64,000 nucleotides of DNA. Source: a bacterium (GTDB lineage Bacteria; Electryoneota; RPQS01; DYHQ01). The DNA is taken from assembly GCA_030622545.1 (NCBI GenBank), contig JAUXGA010000005.1:1-64000 (forward strand). The letters are read 5' to 3'. The notes under the pieces were generated by a model, which worked only from the letters and a program-made list of their open reading frames with translations, was not told the origin of the DNA and searched no databases. Positions 47,314 to 56,184 of this stretch are shown here, piece after piece. The position numbers and the translations under genes were made by a program. The first letter of the stretch is position 1, and every line of letters begins with the position of its first letter.

Positions 47314-47930
47314 CGTTTCTTTGCTGCGCGAGGCTCTATTGTATCACGGAGCGCAGGTTCGGTTTCAACAGCGGGCGGCGGAATGTTCTCATGACGAGGT
47401 TTCTCAAGTGTCCGAAAGCTATGCCCCGTCGGTTTCTGGATTTCCCAGTTCTTCAGATGTTCGTCCGAAACGAACCCGATTCCGTAGATAGTGTCCGTCA
47501 ATGTCGTCAAGGTAACGCGTGTATCGGAGACAATACGTCGCGCTTTGTTTTCCCACCGGAGTGCGGGTGTTCTGAGCGATGCCCCGCTGTCGGTGACAGC
47601 GATAACATTCCCGAAAGCCTGAAGATCTTTGCGAACTTCATCCACTTGCCCTCTCGCGGCTGTCAATTGGGACGTGTGCAATCCTTCTTCATTGAAGAAA
47701 TCGACAATGATGCCGCTGTCAAGATAAATAACCGAGCGCTTCGTGAATTTCGTAATGTATCCTGCCTGCAGAATAGATACCGGGATACCATCACGCAGGA
47801 ACGTAATCTTCGCTTCCCAAAGTACCTGATCAGGGATATCCCCCGCTTTCTCGGTTGGAGCAGGCGGCAGAGAAACTTCCGCGCAAGACATCATCATCAG
47901 TGCCGGAATCAGTAACAGGACTCTCCACAT
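47310..47930 (-). CDS. lptC: LptC-like LPS export lipoprotein
   Basis: The 206-residue protein has a lipoprotein-type signal (LMMMSC) and one LptC-like fold (YITKFTKRSVIYLDSGIIVDFFNEEGLHTSQLTAARGQVDEVRKDLQAFGNV). It passes LPS from LptB2FG to LptA. It starts 3 nt after kdsD and overlaps lptA. In E. coli LptC is held by a transmembrane helix; here a lipid anchor is likely. Confidence 0.87.
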   Translation of the reverse strand: MWRVLLLIPALMMMSCAEVSLPPAPTEKAGDIPDQVLWEAKITFLRDGIPVSILQAGYITKFTKRSVIYLDSGIIVDFFNEEGLHTSQLTAARGQVDEVRKDLQAFGNVIAVTDSGASLRTPALRWENKARRIVSDTRVTLTTLTDTIYGIGFVSDEHLKNWEIQKPTGHSFRTLEKPRHENIPPPAVETEPALRDTIEPRAAKKR

Positions 47931-47933
47931 GGT

Positions 47934-48938
47934 TTACTTCGGTATCCCGGATTTCAGGAGCGTATGCATGTGCACGACACCGACAACGCGATGGTCATCT
48001 TCGGCGACAGGCAACACGGTGATATTGTGCGTCTCCATGATGTTGATGGCTCGCGTCACCAGAGCCTTCGGCGAAATCGTTTTGGGATTCTGCGTGGCGA
48101 AATCTTCCGCGCATACCTTGCTCAAATCGCCTCCTTTTCCCAAGAGACGCCGCAGGTCACCGTCGGTGATAATCGCCCAGAGTTTATTCTTATCATTGAA
48201 GACGCACGCAATTCCCAAACCCTTCCGGGTAATTTCCTCGATAATTGCTGGAAGAGGAGTGTGTTTCTGCACTCGCGGAATTCCGTCCCCTTTCACCATG
48301 ACATCTTCGATTTTTTCGCGGAGGTGACGTCCCAGTGCTCCTCCGGGATGGAGAAAAGCAAAGTCTTCGCGGCGAAAGCCTTTGACCTGCAGGAGCGCAA
48401 CCGCCAACGCATCTCCCATTGCCAGCGCGGCGGTTGTCGAAGCGGTCGGCGCTAAATCCAACGGGCAGGCTTCCTCTTCTACCGAACAATCCAGCACGAC
48501 ATCGCAGTTCTCTCCGATAGGAGAATCCAGCGCTCCCAAAAGACCGATGACCGGTACGCGCATAAGTTTGATGTACGGAACAATTCCTTGAAGTTCAACG
48601 GTATCGCCGCTTTTGGAGATGATAATCACCGCGTCGCGTTTGCCGATGATTCCCAAGTCACCATGAACGGCTTCGGATGGATGAAGAAAAACCGCGGGCG
48701 AACCGGTGGAAGAAAGCGTCGCGGCGATTTTGCGACCCACCAAACCGGATTTCCCCATGCCGGTCACCACGATGCGGCCGCGCATACCGGCAAGGAGCTG
48801 GATGGCTTCAGCAAAAGCAGGCCCTATTCTCTGTTCCAGATTCCCCACCGCCTGAGCTTCAATGCGTAAAACTCGTCGCGCGATTTCCAGTGATTCAGTG
48901 GTTTTAACGTTGGTATTCATGTTTTGTATCCGCGCCAT
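47934..48938 (-). CDS. kdsD: Arabinose 5-phosphate isomerase
   Basis: The 334-residue protein has an N-terminal SIS sugar-isomerase domain (RIVVTGMGKSGLVGRKIAATLSSTG, HPSEAVHGDLG, ISKSGDT) and two C-terminal CBS domains (VMVKGDGIPRV, ITDGDLRR). It converts ribulose 5-phosphate to arabinose 5-phosphate, the first step to Kdo. Its start overlaps the kdsC stop (TAATG). An internal ATG seven codons later is another possible start. Confidence 0.93.
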   Translation of the reverse strand: MARIQNMNTNVKTTESLEIARRVLRIEAQAVGNLEQRIGPAFAEAIQLLAGMRGRIVVTGMGKSGLVGRKIAATLSSTGSPAVFLHPSEAVHGDLGIIGKRDAVIIISKSGDTVELQGIVPYIKLMRVPVIGLLGALDSPIGENCDVVLDCSVEEEACPLDLAPTASTTAALAMGDALAVALLQVKGFRREDFAFLHPGGALGRHLREKIEDVMVKGDGIPRVQKHTPLPAIIEEITRKGLGIACVFNDKNKLWAIITDGDLRRLLGKGGDLSKVCAEDFATQNPKTISPKALVTRAINIMETHNITVLPVAEDDHRVVGVVHMHTLLKSGIPK

Positions 48939-49525
48939 TATTTGGCAGTCGGTTGATGGCGAAACGCAAGGAATTCCTCATAATGACCGGTGGCTTGAAG
49001 CCAATGGTCAATCAGTTCTCGCACCGCCCCATATCCGCCCGGAAAACGACTGATGAAATGCACCTTTCGGCGGATTTCCGTATGAGCGTCTGCCGGACAT
49101 GCCGCCAGTCCGACTTGTTCAAGGATAGACAAGTCGAGAACATCATCTCCCATGAAAGCAATTTCTTCCGGGAGCAGACCGTAACGCTTGCAAATTTCCT
49201 CGAAGACCGGAAGTTTTTCAGGATTTCCGAGATGGATTTCGTCCATCTGGAGGTCTTTGCAGCGAAGCAGTGTGGATTCTGAAGCCCGACCGCTAATCGC
49301 GCCGGTTTTCAACCCGAAACGGCGGCAACGAATCAACCCAAGACCATCGCGTACCGAGAAACGCTTGGATTCGATACCTCTATCATCAAGCGTGATGGTG
49401 CCGTCCGTCATGACGCCGTCTACATCCAATAAAAGCATACGAGTACGAGCAAATCGCTGCTGAATATCGTCTGGAAGTTCTGAGGTGCGTGGTTGTTCAG
49501 GGAAAAGATTCGGAACGTCTGGCAT
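48938..49525 (-). CDS. kdsC: Kdo 8-phosphate phosphatase
   Basis: The 195-residue HAD phosphatase has the nucleophile motif LLLDVDGVMTDG, SGR, the Lys region and the third motif FMGDDVLDLSIL, matching KdsC. It removes phosphate from Kdo 8-phosphate, giving Kdo for the LPS core. It is the first gene of the kdsC-kdsD-lptC-lptA-yfhO-lptB cluster. Confidence 0.93.
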   Translation of the reverse strand: MPDVPNLFPEQPRTSELPDDIQQRFARTRMLLLDVDGVMTDGTITLDDRGIESKRFSVRDGLGLIRCRRFGLKTGAISGRASESTLLRCKDLQMDEIHLGNPEKLPVFEEICKRYGLLPEEIAFMGDDVLDLSILEQVGLAACPADAHTEIRRKVHFISRFPGGYGAVRELIDHWLQATGHYEEFLAFRHQPTAK

Positions 49526-49658
49526 ATAGTTTCTTTACAACGATTTAGGGTGACAAATCTGGTAAATAGATCGCCATAGGTATAGTTTTTGCTTAAGGAA
49601 AATGTAACGCTTTTTGAGCTATTTGTCAAGGAAAAAGATGTGGCTTTTGCGGAAAACA

Positions 49659-49730
49659 GTTCCGGCCGGGTTACGCGCGATAGGTTCATCGTTTGGTTTA
49701 CAGGAAGTTGCGCTGAACCCGGCTCGGCGG
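49659..49730 (+). repeat. 72-bp MITE-like element with terminal inverted repeats, copy 2
   Basis: The ends match 7001-7073 (GTTCCGGCCGGGTTACGCGC and GCGCTGAACCCGGCTCGG), the centre differs. It lies between kdsC and the next operon. Confidence 0.7.
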
Positions 49731-49739
49731 GGAAGAAAT

Positions 49740-49770
49740 AAAGGAACCCGGGTTTTTGCCCGGGCTCTTA
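49740..49770 (-). terminator. Terminator of the single-domain response regulator
   Basis: On the minus strand the stem GAGCCCGGG / CCCGGGTTC has a 6-nt loop and one mismatch, and runs into CTTTATTT. Confidence 0.7.
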
Positions 49771-49794
49771 TATTGAGAGCAGTTTCAGGTAAAT

Positions 49795-50163
49795 CTAATG
49801 TTCCAAGTGCTCCTGAGACAACACTTGATCGATGGCTTGGCGTAGGTCTGCGATGGTGAAAGGCTTTTCCAGATAGGCATCGGGTGTGTGAGTCTCCAAT
49901 ATCCCGCGGTATTGAAAATATCCGGTGACAAGAATGACCGGAATTTTAGGATTATGCTGCCGGATATCGCTCATCAGAAGCAGGCCGTTGCGATTCGGCA
50001 TGTGAATATCTGAAATCACGAAACTTGGGAGTTCGCGCTTATAGACTTCCCAAGCTTCGTCTCCATCGCGGGCTGTGAGCGTTTCGAATCCGAGAACTTG
50101 TACAAGATCTGAAAGAACTTGCAGCATGTCGGCGTCATCATCAACAACAAGACACTTTGTCAT
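49795..50163 (-). CDS. Single-domain response regulator
   Basis: From the ATG at 50163 (AAGGAA site) the product is a 122-residue stand-alone receiver. It shows the acidic pocket VVDDDAD, phosphoacceptor Asp in VISDIHMP, Thr in ILVTGYF and Lys in YLEKPF. It has no output domain, so it probably acts by protein contact. No histidine kinase gene lies nearby. It is 80 nt downstream of rtcB on the same strand. Confidence 0.85.
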   Translation of the reverse strand: MTKCLVVDDDADMLQVLSDLVQVLGFETLTARDGDEAWEVYKRELPSFVISDIHMPNRNGLLLMSDIRQHNPKIPVILVTGYFQYRGILETHTPDAYLEKPFTIADLRQAIDQVLSQEHLEH

Positions 50164-50243
50164 TGCGCTTTTTTCCTTGTTTGCTATCGTTCGTGAAGGA
50201 AGGGACAATTTGATACTCAAGGTACGCAAATTTTATGCCGTGC

Positions 50244-51704
50244 TCAGCCTTTGATTCCTCCCAAAGGTCGGAGTTTCGCAACCTTGCGTGAAAGCCCGGC
50301 CTGATGCGCGATTTCGACGACATCTTCCACATTTTTGTAGGCTTCCGGGTATTCTTCCGCCAAGGTCCGTCGTCCTCGCGCATAGACAATGATGCCTTTT
50401 TCCGACCGCAGCTCTTCGGCAATATGTCTCCCTTTTGTCGCTCGAACCGCCGCATGTCGACTTTGCAGGCGTCCCGCGCCATGACAGGTCGAAGCGAACG
50501 TCTCCTGCGCCGCTTTTTCGGTTCCAATAAGCAGATAGGATGCGCGTCCCATGTCGCCGGGAATCAACACCGGGGCTCCGATATGACGATAAACCTCCGG
50601 CACTTTGGGATGACCGGCCGGGAGAGAACGCGTCGCTCCTTTCCGGTGAACACACAATTTCCGGGGGCGTCCGTCCACGTTGTGAGTCTCGAAACGAGCG
50701 ATATTGTGAGTGATGTCATAAATCAGGCGCAACCCGAGCTGCATCGGTTCTTTGTCAAACACCTGCCGGAAAGCTTCGCGCACCCAGTGCACCAGAACGA
50801 GACGATTCGTCCAGCCGTAGTTCGCGGCGGCGGACATCGCTCCGACATACGCTTTGCCTTGTTTCGATTGGATGGGTGCGCAGGCGAGTTGCCGGTCGGG
50901 AAGTTCGAATCCATATTCACGGGCGGCTCTCTGCATAACCCCCAGGAAATCATCGCAGACTTGATAACCGAATCCACGCGAGCCGGAATGCACCATAACA
51001 CAAATCTGATTTCGCTCTAGACCGAAAATCCCGGCGAGTTTCTCATCGAAGATGTCTTCGACAACCTGAACTTCGACAAAATGATTGCCGGAGCCCAGTG
51101 TTCCGAGCTGGTCTTTGCCTCGCAATCGCGCTTTGTCCGACACCTGATTCGGATCCGCTTCTTTCAAACAGCCGTTCTCTTCGATGTGATTCAGGTCAAT
51201 ATCCCACCCATACCCGTGTTCCACCGCCCAGCGCGCTCCTCGTGTCATAACGTTGTCGATGTCTTTGGATTTGAGCCGAATCGGGCCGCCAGTGCCGACT
51301 CCAGCGGGAATCTTGGTAAAGAGGGTGCTGATGAGTTTTTCGAGGACGGGCTTTACATCTGATTGTGACAAATCCGTTCGGAGAAGGCTGACGCCGCAGT
51401 TGATGTCATAACCGACTCCGCCCGGTGAAATAATGCCTTCTTCGATATCGAAAGCCGCCACGCCTCCAATCGGGAAACCGTAGCCCCAATGAATATCGGG
51501 CATGGCCATCGAACTGCCGACGATTCCCGGAAGGGTGGCTACATTGGCGACTTGCTGCGGAGTGTTGTCCGTGCGTACGTGGGCGAGGAATTCAGGACTC
51601 GTATAGATGATTCCATCGGTACGCATGCCAGCGACCGCTCCTTTCGGGATGCGTACACGCCAGCGGTCAATGGGTTCGAGGGGAATATTTGATTTCGTTG
51701 TCAT
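50244..51704 (-). CDS. rtcB: RNA-splicing ligase RtcB
   Basis: The 486-residue protein is a full RtcB: SSMAMPDIHWGYGFPIGG, GGVGYDINCGV with the Mn-binding Cys, GTLGSGNHFVEVQ, HSGSRGFG, HGAGR with the guanylylated His, and the C-terminal AYKNVEDVVEIAHQAGL. It joins RNA 2',3'-cyclic phosphate or 3'-phosphate ends to 5'-OH ends using GTP. The archease gene lies 214 nt upstream on the same strand. The space between them is full of repeats. Confidence 0.97.
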   Translation of the reverse strand: MTTKSNIPLEPIDRWRVRIPKGAVAGMRTDGIIYTSPEFLAHVRTDNTPQQVANVATLPGIVGSSMAMPDIHWGYGFPIGGVAAFDIEEGIISPGGVGYDINCGVSLLRTDLSQSDVKPVLEKLISTLFTKIPAGVGTGGPIRLKSKDIDNVMTRGARWAVEHGYGWDIDLNHIEENGCLKEADPNQVSDKARLRGKDQLGTLGSGNHFVEVQVVEDIFDEKLAGIFGLERNQICVMVHSGSRGFGYQVCDDFLGVMQRAAREYGFELPDRQLACAPIQSKQGKAYVGAMSAAANYGWTNRLVLVHWVREAFRQVFDKEPMQLGLRLIYDITHNIARFETHNVDGRPRKLCVHRKGATRSLPAGHPKVPEVYRHIGAPVLIPGDMGRASYLLIGTEKAAQETFASTCHGAGRLQSRHAAVRATKGRHIAEELRSEKGIIVYARGRRTLAEEYPEAYKNVEDVVEIAHQAGLSRKVAKLRPLGGIKG

Positions 51705-51746
51705 GGCAATTTCCTGTTGTGAATGATTTCGGCCGGGTTGCTGTCT

Positions 51747-51775
51747 CGCCGCGGCATGTGTCCTCGCGTGCTTGG
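51747..51775 (+). repeat. GGCATGC/GCGTGCC interspersed repeat, copy d
   Basis: First of two copies between rtcB and archease (core GGCATGTGTCCTCGCGTGCT). It is preceded by a half-match to the MITE-like element end (TTTCGGCCGGGTTG). Confidence 0.75.
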
Positions 51776-51797
51776 TCTTTATTCCACCATTGACTGG

Positions 51798-51875
51798 TAG
51801 GGGCGGTGTCTGTGACCCGACCGTTTAAATTATTGCAGACTGGTTACGAACGGACAAGGCAGGCCTTGTCCCTAC
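51798..51875. repeat. TAGGGGCGG..GTCCCTAC paired repeat
   Basis: An imperfect inverted pair (GTAGGGGCGG and GGCCTTGTCCCTAC) lies between two GGCATG-family copies. A related pair at 34422-34500 is also next to a GGCATG copy. Confidence 0.6.
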
Positions 51876-51879
51876 AACT

Positions 51880-51908
51880 CGCTGCGGCATGCGTCCTCGC
51901 GTGCTTGG
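51880..51908 (+). repeat. GGCATGC/GCGTGCC interspersed repeat, copy e
   Basis: Second copy between rtcB and archease, same orientation as copy d (core GGCATGCGTCCTCGCGTGCT). Confidence 0.8.
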
Positions 51909-51918
51909 TTTCGCAGTT

Positions 51919-52365
51919 CTATAAATCACAGAGGATGTCGATGGTAACTGAATCTCGCGTGTGGATAATCGACAGATTGTGATAGGTCACCGCTTTAATT
52001 TCCCGCTCGATTTGGTGCCGTTTTGAATCCAGAGGTTCTCCGATGAGCAGTGCTTTTAGCTTCTTGTCCCAAGTCAAGGATTCAACTCTGCGCGGGAGCC
52101 AGCGATGTCCGAAGACAAGGAAAAGCACCTCATTCAGGAAATTTATCATCAGCTCCTCTTCATCTTCACCTGAAACTTCGAGGCTTCGGGTTTCACGCTC
52201 GCGAATAGTATCAAGCGGAAGTAGAGCGGCAACAAGGCTTTGCGCGACTGCTGCCGCAACGGAGAGCAAGTCAGGCCCCTTAGCTCGAAACCCTAAATCA
52301 CCGGAGGCTTCGTACTCTTCCACGGTTACTTTTGACTTAGGGGAGGAGGAGTTATGTGTTTTCAT
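51919..52365 (-). CDS. Archease
   Basis: The 148-residue protein matches archease: EASGDLGFRAKGPDLLSVAAAVAQSL, a central acidic strand, LNEVLFLVF, and the metal-site region QIEREIKAVTYHNLSI followed by IDILCDL. Archease stimulates multiple-turnover RtcB by promoting its guanylylation. It carries an extra N-terminal stretch of about 15 residues. The pairing with rtcB supports an RNA repair or tRNA maturation role. Confidence 0.92.
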   Translation of the reverse strand: MKTHNSSSPKSKVTVEEYEASGDLGFRAKGPDLLSVAAAVAQSLVAALLPLDTIRERETRSLEVSGEDEEELMINFLNEVLFLVFGHRWLPRRVESLTWDKKLKALLIGEPLDSKRHQIEREIKAVTYHNLSIIHTRDSVTIDILCDL

Positions 52366-52631
52366 AGGCTCTTGCGTTTGTCGTAATCTCGGGGGTCAGT
52401 TATATTCATAATAGAGTGCTCAATCTGGCTCAAAGGTAGCGCCAACAGTTAAATATACAACGATTCGGCGCCTGTGGCAACTCTATTTATCGCTATGGAA
52501 AAACGGAGCCCAAAAGAGGATGGAAAAAATCACTTGCTGAAATTTCGCTTAAAAGCCTACTTACCCGAGCATAGTAAACATAAGACCGCCGAAAAAAGGC
52601 AAACTTTATGGAAAAATTCTTATAAAAACTA

Positions 52632-52660
52632 TTGACAATCAGCATGAGATTTGTTATAAT
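52632..52660 (+). promoter_or_regulatory. Consensus sigma-70 promoter of the outer-membrane protein gene
   Basis: Perfect TTGACA at 52632-52637 and TATAAT at 52655-52660 are separated by exactly 17 nt. The gene starts 58 nt further on, leaving a leader of about 50 nt. Bases 52366-52631 hold nothing else I can support. Confidence 0.9.
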
Positions 52661-52718
52661 ACGTAATCTCTGAAAAGTATCCACTTAAATAATCTCGAAC
52701 AATTTTGGAGGAAGACAG

Positions 52719-53906
52719 ATGTCTTTGAAAACTAAGGTTTTAGTGATTTTTCTTATCTTGGTAATCATTCCAGCCACTGCTCTTGGAACCGCAACACGCA
52801 TCGCAGGTCTTGGAGGATGGCCGGGAACGACGTACATCGTGAAGGACGCGGTCAATCCGGTACATTTCCCGTCCACACTCGCGTATTACTCTCATTTGCT
52901 CTATGCAGAGTTCGGGACGAACCCGAGCACTGGCCTCACCGAGCTCGATCGTGTCGGCGCCTGGTACGGTTTTGAAGGAAAAGACTGTGTTTGGGGCTTT
53001 GATATTTTCAACCGAGGAAAGGGCACCTATTCGGGAATGCCTCAGATTCCACTGGGAGACAATGCGCTTCCCTACCGTGCAAATCTGCGTTGGGCGAAGC
53101 CATTTGGCAATGTTATCTTCGGCGCGGCGTTGGGTTTGTTCCACGAATCTCACATGGAGGCTAAAAAATCCGACGGCTCTGACTCGAAACTGGAGCAAAA
53201 AGCAACGGTGATTGGCATCAAACTCGGTGTCACAGCGCTTGATAAGCTCCTCGATGTTGCTCTCGGTTTTGAATTCCCCAGCTTCACAAACACGGACGCT
53301 GATGGGAATACCATTACAGAAAATGACGGCTCAAGCCATATTGATTTTGCCGCTCGCTACTGGTATCACTATGCGGATAAGTGTACCATGATTCCGCATA
53401 TGGAAGTTGTCATGCACAAAGACGGTTATTCGACTCCGGTTCCTGATGGTATGTCCTCTTCTTTGACGGATGTCCGTTTCGGCGTCGGCCACAATTGGAA
53501 GCCGGTCAAGACTGTTCTGGTGATTTTTGAACTTGGTGTTCGCTTCGCAACCACAACGTACTCATCCGAAGTCGCTGGTGCCGAAGATGCGACATACAGC
53601 GCCACCCATATGCCGTATTGGCGTATTGGTTGGGAAGGCCGCGTTTACAAGTGGCTAAAAGTTCGTGCCGGAGCCGCGAAGAGCTGGGATACTGACAAAT
53701 ATGAAAAATATGGCTTCTATCCGCTTGATCCGGATGACGCTGGAACAACCACGGCAATGTTCTTCGGTGGTGATTTCAACTTTGGTCCGGTAACGATCCA
53801 GTACCTCTTGGATCAGGACTTTGTCCGTCGCGGCCCGCATTTCATTTCGGGTTCACCTGGCTCGATTTTCCATCGCTTCAGCATGTTCTACAAGATTCCG
53901 AAGTAA
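52719..53906 (+). CDS. Probable outer-membrane beta-barrel protein
   Basis: The 395-residue protein has a signal peptide (VLVIFLILVIIPATALG) and a mature part rich in alternating amphipathic strands with aromatic ends (YRANLRWAKPFGNVIFGAALGLF, SHIDFAARYWYHY, WRIGWEGRVYKWLKVRAGAA). It ends in a strand with the terminal pattern FSMFYKIPK. The ribosome binding site is GGAGGAAG. The perfect promoter and strong terminator suggest an abundant protein, such as a porin. The family is not identified. Confidence 0.75.
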   Translation: MSLKTKVLVIFLILVIIPATALGTATRIAGLGGWPGTTYIVKDAVNPVHFPSTLAYYSHLLYAEFGTNPSTGLTELDRVGAWYGFEGKDCVWGFDIFNRGKGTYSGMPQIPLGDNALPYRANLRWAKPFGNVIFGAALGLFHESHMEAKKSDGSDSKLEQKATVIGIKLGVTALDKLLDVALGFEFPSFTNTDADGNTITENDGSSHIDFAARYWYHYADKCTMIPHMEVVMHKDGYSTPVPDGMSSSLTDVRFGVGHNWKPVKTVLVIFELGVRFATTTYSSEVAGAEDATYSATHMPYWRIGWEGRVYKWLKVRAGAAKSWDTDKYEKYGFYPLDPDDAGTTTAMFFGGDFNFGPVTIQYLLDQDFVRRGPHFISGSPGSIFHRFSMFYKIPK

Positions 53907-53926
53907 TTCGCAAACACTGCAAAATA

Positions 53927-53960
53927 GAAAAGCCGGAGGCAAATGCTTCCGGCTTTTTTT
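53927..53960 (+). terminator. Rho-independent terminator of the barrel gene
   Basis: A long stem (AAAAGCCGGAGGCA with TGCTTCCGGCTTTT) and T7 tail lie about 20 nt after the stop. Confidence 0.92.
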
Positions 53961-54030
53961 ATCTCTGTTGCAGCTTAATGGCAATCGAGATGGGGAATGG
54001 GAAGCCTCCGGCTTCCGATTGTCTTTAGCC

Positions 54031-54222
54031 TCAGCGAAAATATCCGGGGCCGCAGGAGGAAGACGGATTCCCGGACGAACAGCTCGTGAATCGGGACACT
54101 TGCCTTTCCGCCGCCTCGCTTCCGCAGTGCGGACATTTGATTTTCTCACCATCCCGCCATGTCGATACCCATTCTTCGAAACGCGCGTCGCAGTCGGGGC
54201 AGTGGTACTCAAAAATCGGCAT
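54031..54222 (-). CDS. FmdB-family zinc ribbon protein
   Basis: The 63-residue protein starts MPIFEYHCPDCDARFEEW and has the second Cys pair in CPHCGS, the FmdB zinc ribbon. A Ser/Gly/Cys-rich tail (SCSSGNPSSSCG) follows. It may be a small regulatory or RNA/DNA-binding protein. Its start overlaps the end of the MarR gene by 14 nt, so the two are co-expressed. Confidence 0.87.
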   Translation of the reverse strand: MPIFEYHCPDCDARFEEWVSTWRDGEKIKCPHCGSEAAERQVSRFTSCSSGNPSSSCGPGYFR

Positions 54223-54724
54223 AATTTAGATTTCCTTCTTTTTGCGTGCCGCTTGTTGGTCGAGCGGCATTATCTATTTCTTGTCGAATAATATCTATTT
54301 TTTCTTTCAGCAGATTAAGGTCTTGAATCAGTGCCTGTCGCTTATCGCCTTCGAAAGAGGACAGCAGACGCACGTGGACATCTTCAAGGTAATCGGTGAT
54401 GTGGCACAAGGTTTCATGGCCTTTATCCGTCAAATGTAGGCTCTGGAACCTGCGGTCGCCTTTAAGCTCGGAGCGCTGAATAAGTCCTTTATTTACAAGC
54501 CCATTCACAATTTGGGTAATTCGGCTGCGCGCAACAGACAGAATCTGGGCGGCAGCGCTGGGACTCGAAAAATGTTGTTCAGATAGTGCTTGCAAAAAGC
54601 GTCCCTCTGCGACTGTAAGCCCAAATTGAGAGAAACCCGTGGCTTCTCTGTCCGTGCAGCACTCGACGAGCGCTTTCATAACCGTAGCTATTTCATGAGC
54701 TTGTGAAGTCAATTGATTCATCAT
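54209..54724 (-). CDS. MarR-family transcriptional regulator
   Basis: The 171-residue protein has the MarR winged helix (VAEGRFLQALSEQHFSSPSAAAQILSVARSRITQIVNGLVNKGLIQRSELKGDRR) flanked by dimerisation helices. Two adjacent Met codons can serve as start. Its targets may include the downstream FmdB-like gene or the nearby cytochrome complex. No operator was confirmed. Confidence 0.9.
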   Translation of the reverse strand: MMNQLTSQAHEIATVMKALVECCTDREATGFSQFGLTVAEGRFLQALSEQHFSSPSAAAQILSVARSRITQIVNGLVNKGLIQRSELKGDRRFQSLHLTDKGHETLCHITDYLEDVHVRLLSSFEGDKRQALIQDLNLLKEKIDIIRQEIDNAARPTSGTQKEGNLNYADF

Positions 54725-54810
54725 CTTATGGTTAATACTATTTACTGTTCACATCCTTAACTAAATATACGAAAAAAATTTTGCTTTGTCAAGTGGTAAA
54801 ATCGCATTGC

Positions 54811-54848
54811 AAAAGAGAACCCTGATCGTTTTCGGTCAGGGTTTCTCT
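54811..54848 (-). terminator. Terminator of the Hmc-like complex operon
   Basis: On the minus strand the stem AACCCTGACCG / CGATCAGGGTT with an AAAA loop is followed by CTCTTTT. It lies about 35 nt after the cytochrome stop. Confidence 0.85.
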
Positions 54849-54880
54849 GTCAAGAAAAGATCAATAGCGAATTCTTAAGT

Positions 54881-55975
54881 CTATGGCCCGGGTTTGCTGG
54901 CGGGATATGCCCGGCTATCATCGTGGCAAGCATCACAGGTTGGTTTACGAGCGAAATTGCGATCCATGTGACAGTCGCCGCAGTCCATTTCGAGATGAAT
55001 CTCGTCAAGCCCAACGCCCGTGATCTTGGCGTGATTGAAATTGGCAGTGCTCCAATCACTGTGGCAGGTGTTACAATTCCGAGAGAGACCTTTGAATTTG
55101 CCCTTGGTCTTATGGCATTTAGCGCAACTCAAAGGTTTATGGTAACAATTCAGCGGCCATGTGGCGTGAGTGAAGGCCGCGATTTCTTCCGTTCGATGGC
55201 ACCATTCGCAACTTCGCTTTCCATGGCATTGGTTGCACATATCATGAAAGGCGTCAGCATCCCGATGGAATTTAAAGCGGGGTTCTCCCTTATCATGGCA
55301 GTTGCGACAGCTTTCTCCTTGGTGGCATTTCGTACAGGCAAGGCCGTACAGTTCGACATGGTTCTGATGAAAGAAGGTAACTTTCGTTCCTTTATCGAAT
55401 TCCTCTGAAGGCCAGACCATTTTCATTGGTTCTTCGACGCCGGGATAATGGTGCTCAACAGCGACTTCTTCTCCTTTTTTTGCATGGCATACGACGCATT
55501 TTTTATCATGGCTCCACTCCATGTGGCAAGCCATGCAATTCTGATGATAGGCTCCCTTAAGAGTAGGTTGAATCGGACTTTCAACAGAAGGCTCAATCGT
55601 GTGGCATTCCTGACAAACAGGGTATCCATGGCCGGGCGGCGTATGGTGATGACAGGTACCGCAGTCTTTATCTGTTTCTCCCATATGCATGTGCATTTTG
55701 TGAGAGAAAGAAACGGGTACGTAGAGGTTTTCCAACAGGTCAATGATAATCGTATCCGGGGCTACTTTTTCATAGCCGATTCTGGGGCGCGGGCAAGCTT
55801 GAAGGCAAGGATCCGTTATTGTCGGTGTTTCGCAGGTATGGCAATCGTTGCAAGTGATACCAGAAAATGGCCCGGATGTAATGGTCTTGTTTTCTGGAGC
55901 GCTATGGGCTGTTGCGCCGACAAAGAGAATGATCGCCGATAGTAAGACGGTCACAAGAAGTATCTTTTTTGACAT
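54881..55975 (-). CDS. Periplasmic multiheme cytochrome c with 13 CxxCH motifs
   Basis: From the ATG at 55975 (CGGAG site) the product has 364 residues with a signal peptide (VTVLLSAIILFVGATAHSA). I count 13 CxxCH heme-binding motifs (CNDCH, CGTCH, CQECH, CMACH, CVVCH, CTKCH, CRNCH, CNQCH, CEWCH, CAKCH, CNTCH, CGDCH, CDACH). It is the last gene of a complex with Fe-S, NrfD-like and small membrane subunits, as in the Hmc/Tmc complexes of sulfate reducers. It likely exchanges electrons with the quinone pool through these subunits. An extra Cys-rich stretch near residue 50 has no heme motif. Confidence 0.92.
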   Translation of the reverse strand: MSKKILLVTVLLSAIILFVGATAHSAPENKTITSGPFSGITCNDCHTCETPTITDPCLQACPRPRIGYEKVAPDTIIIDLLENLYVPVSFSHKMHMHMGETDKDCGTCHHHTPPGHGYPVCQECHTIEPSVESPIQPTLKGAYHQNCMACHMEWSHDKKCVVCHAKKGEEVAVEHHYPGVEEPMKMVWPSEEFDKGTKVTFFHQNHVELYGLACTKCHQGESCRNCHDKGEPRFKFHRDADAFHDMCNQCHGKRSCEWCHRTEEIAAFTHATWPLNCYHKPLSCAKCHKTKGKFKGLSRNCNTCHSDWSTANFNHAKITGVGLDEIHLEMDCGDCHMDRNFARKPTCDACHDDSRAYPASKPGP

Positions 55976-56033
55976 TAATATATCTCCGATTACAAAAAGA
56001 AAGATTGTCGGAAACTGCACGCAGGAAAAGATT

Positions 56034-56165
56034 TTATTTTCGAGTCGATTCTTTTTTCTTGTTTAAAATCCCGAAGAAAACGACAAAGACAATCAGGAAA
56101 AAAACCGCAATGAGATATTCCTGACCTTTGGTAAAGAGCATGAAATCATGCAGCGTGTGAATCAT
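56034..56165 (-). CDS. 43-residue membrane peptide, HmcD-like
   Basis: Between the NrfD-like gene and the cytochrome gene the minus strand has an ATG behind TTAGGTGG and 43 codons, ending TAA at 56034. The product is MIHTLHDFMLFTKGQE, then one transmembrane helix (YLIAVFFLIVFVVFFGIL), then a basic end. Hmc-type complexes carry a small membrane subunit (HmcD) of this size at the same place. It was found by reading the gap, as it is shorter than usual ORF cut-offs. Confidence 0.8.
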   Translation of the reverse strand: MIHTLHDFMLFTKGQEYLIAVFFLIVFVVFFGILNKKKESTRK

Positions 56166-56184
56166 TTTCACCACCTAATTTCGC

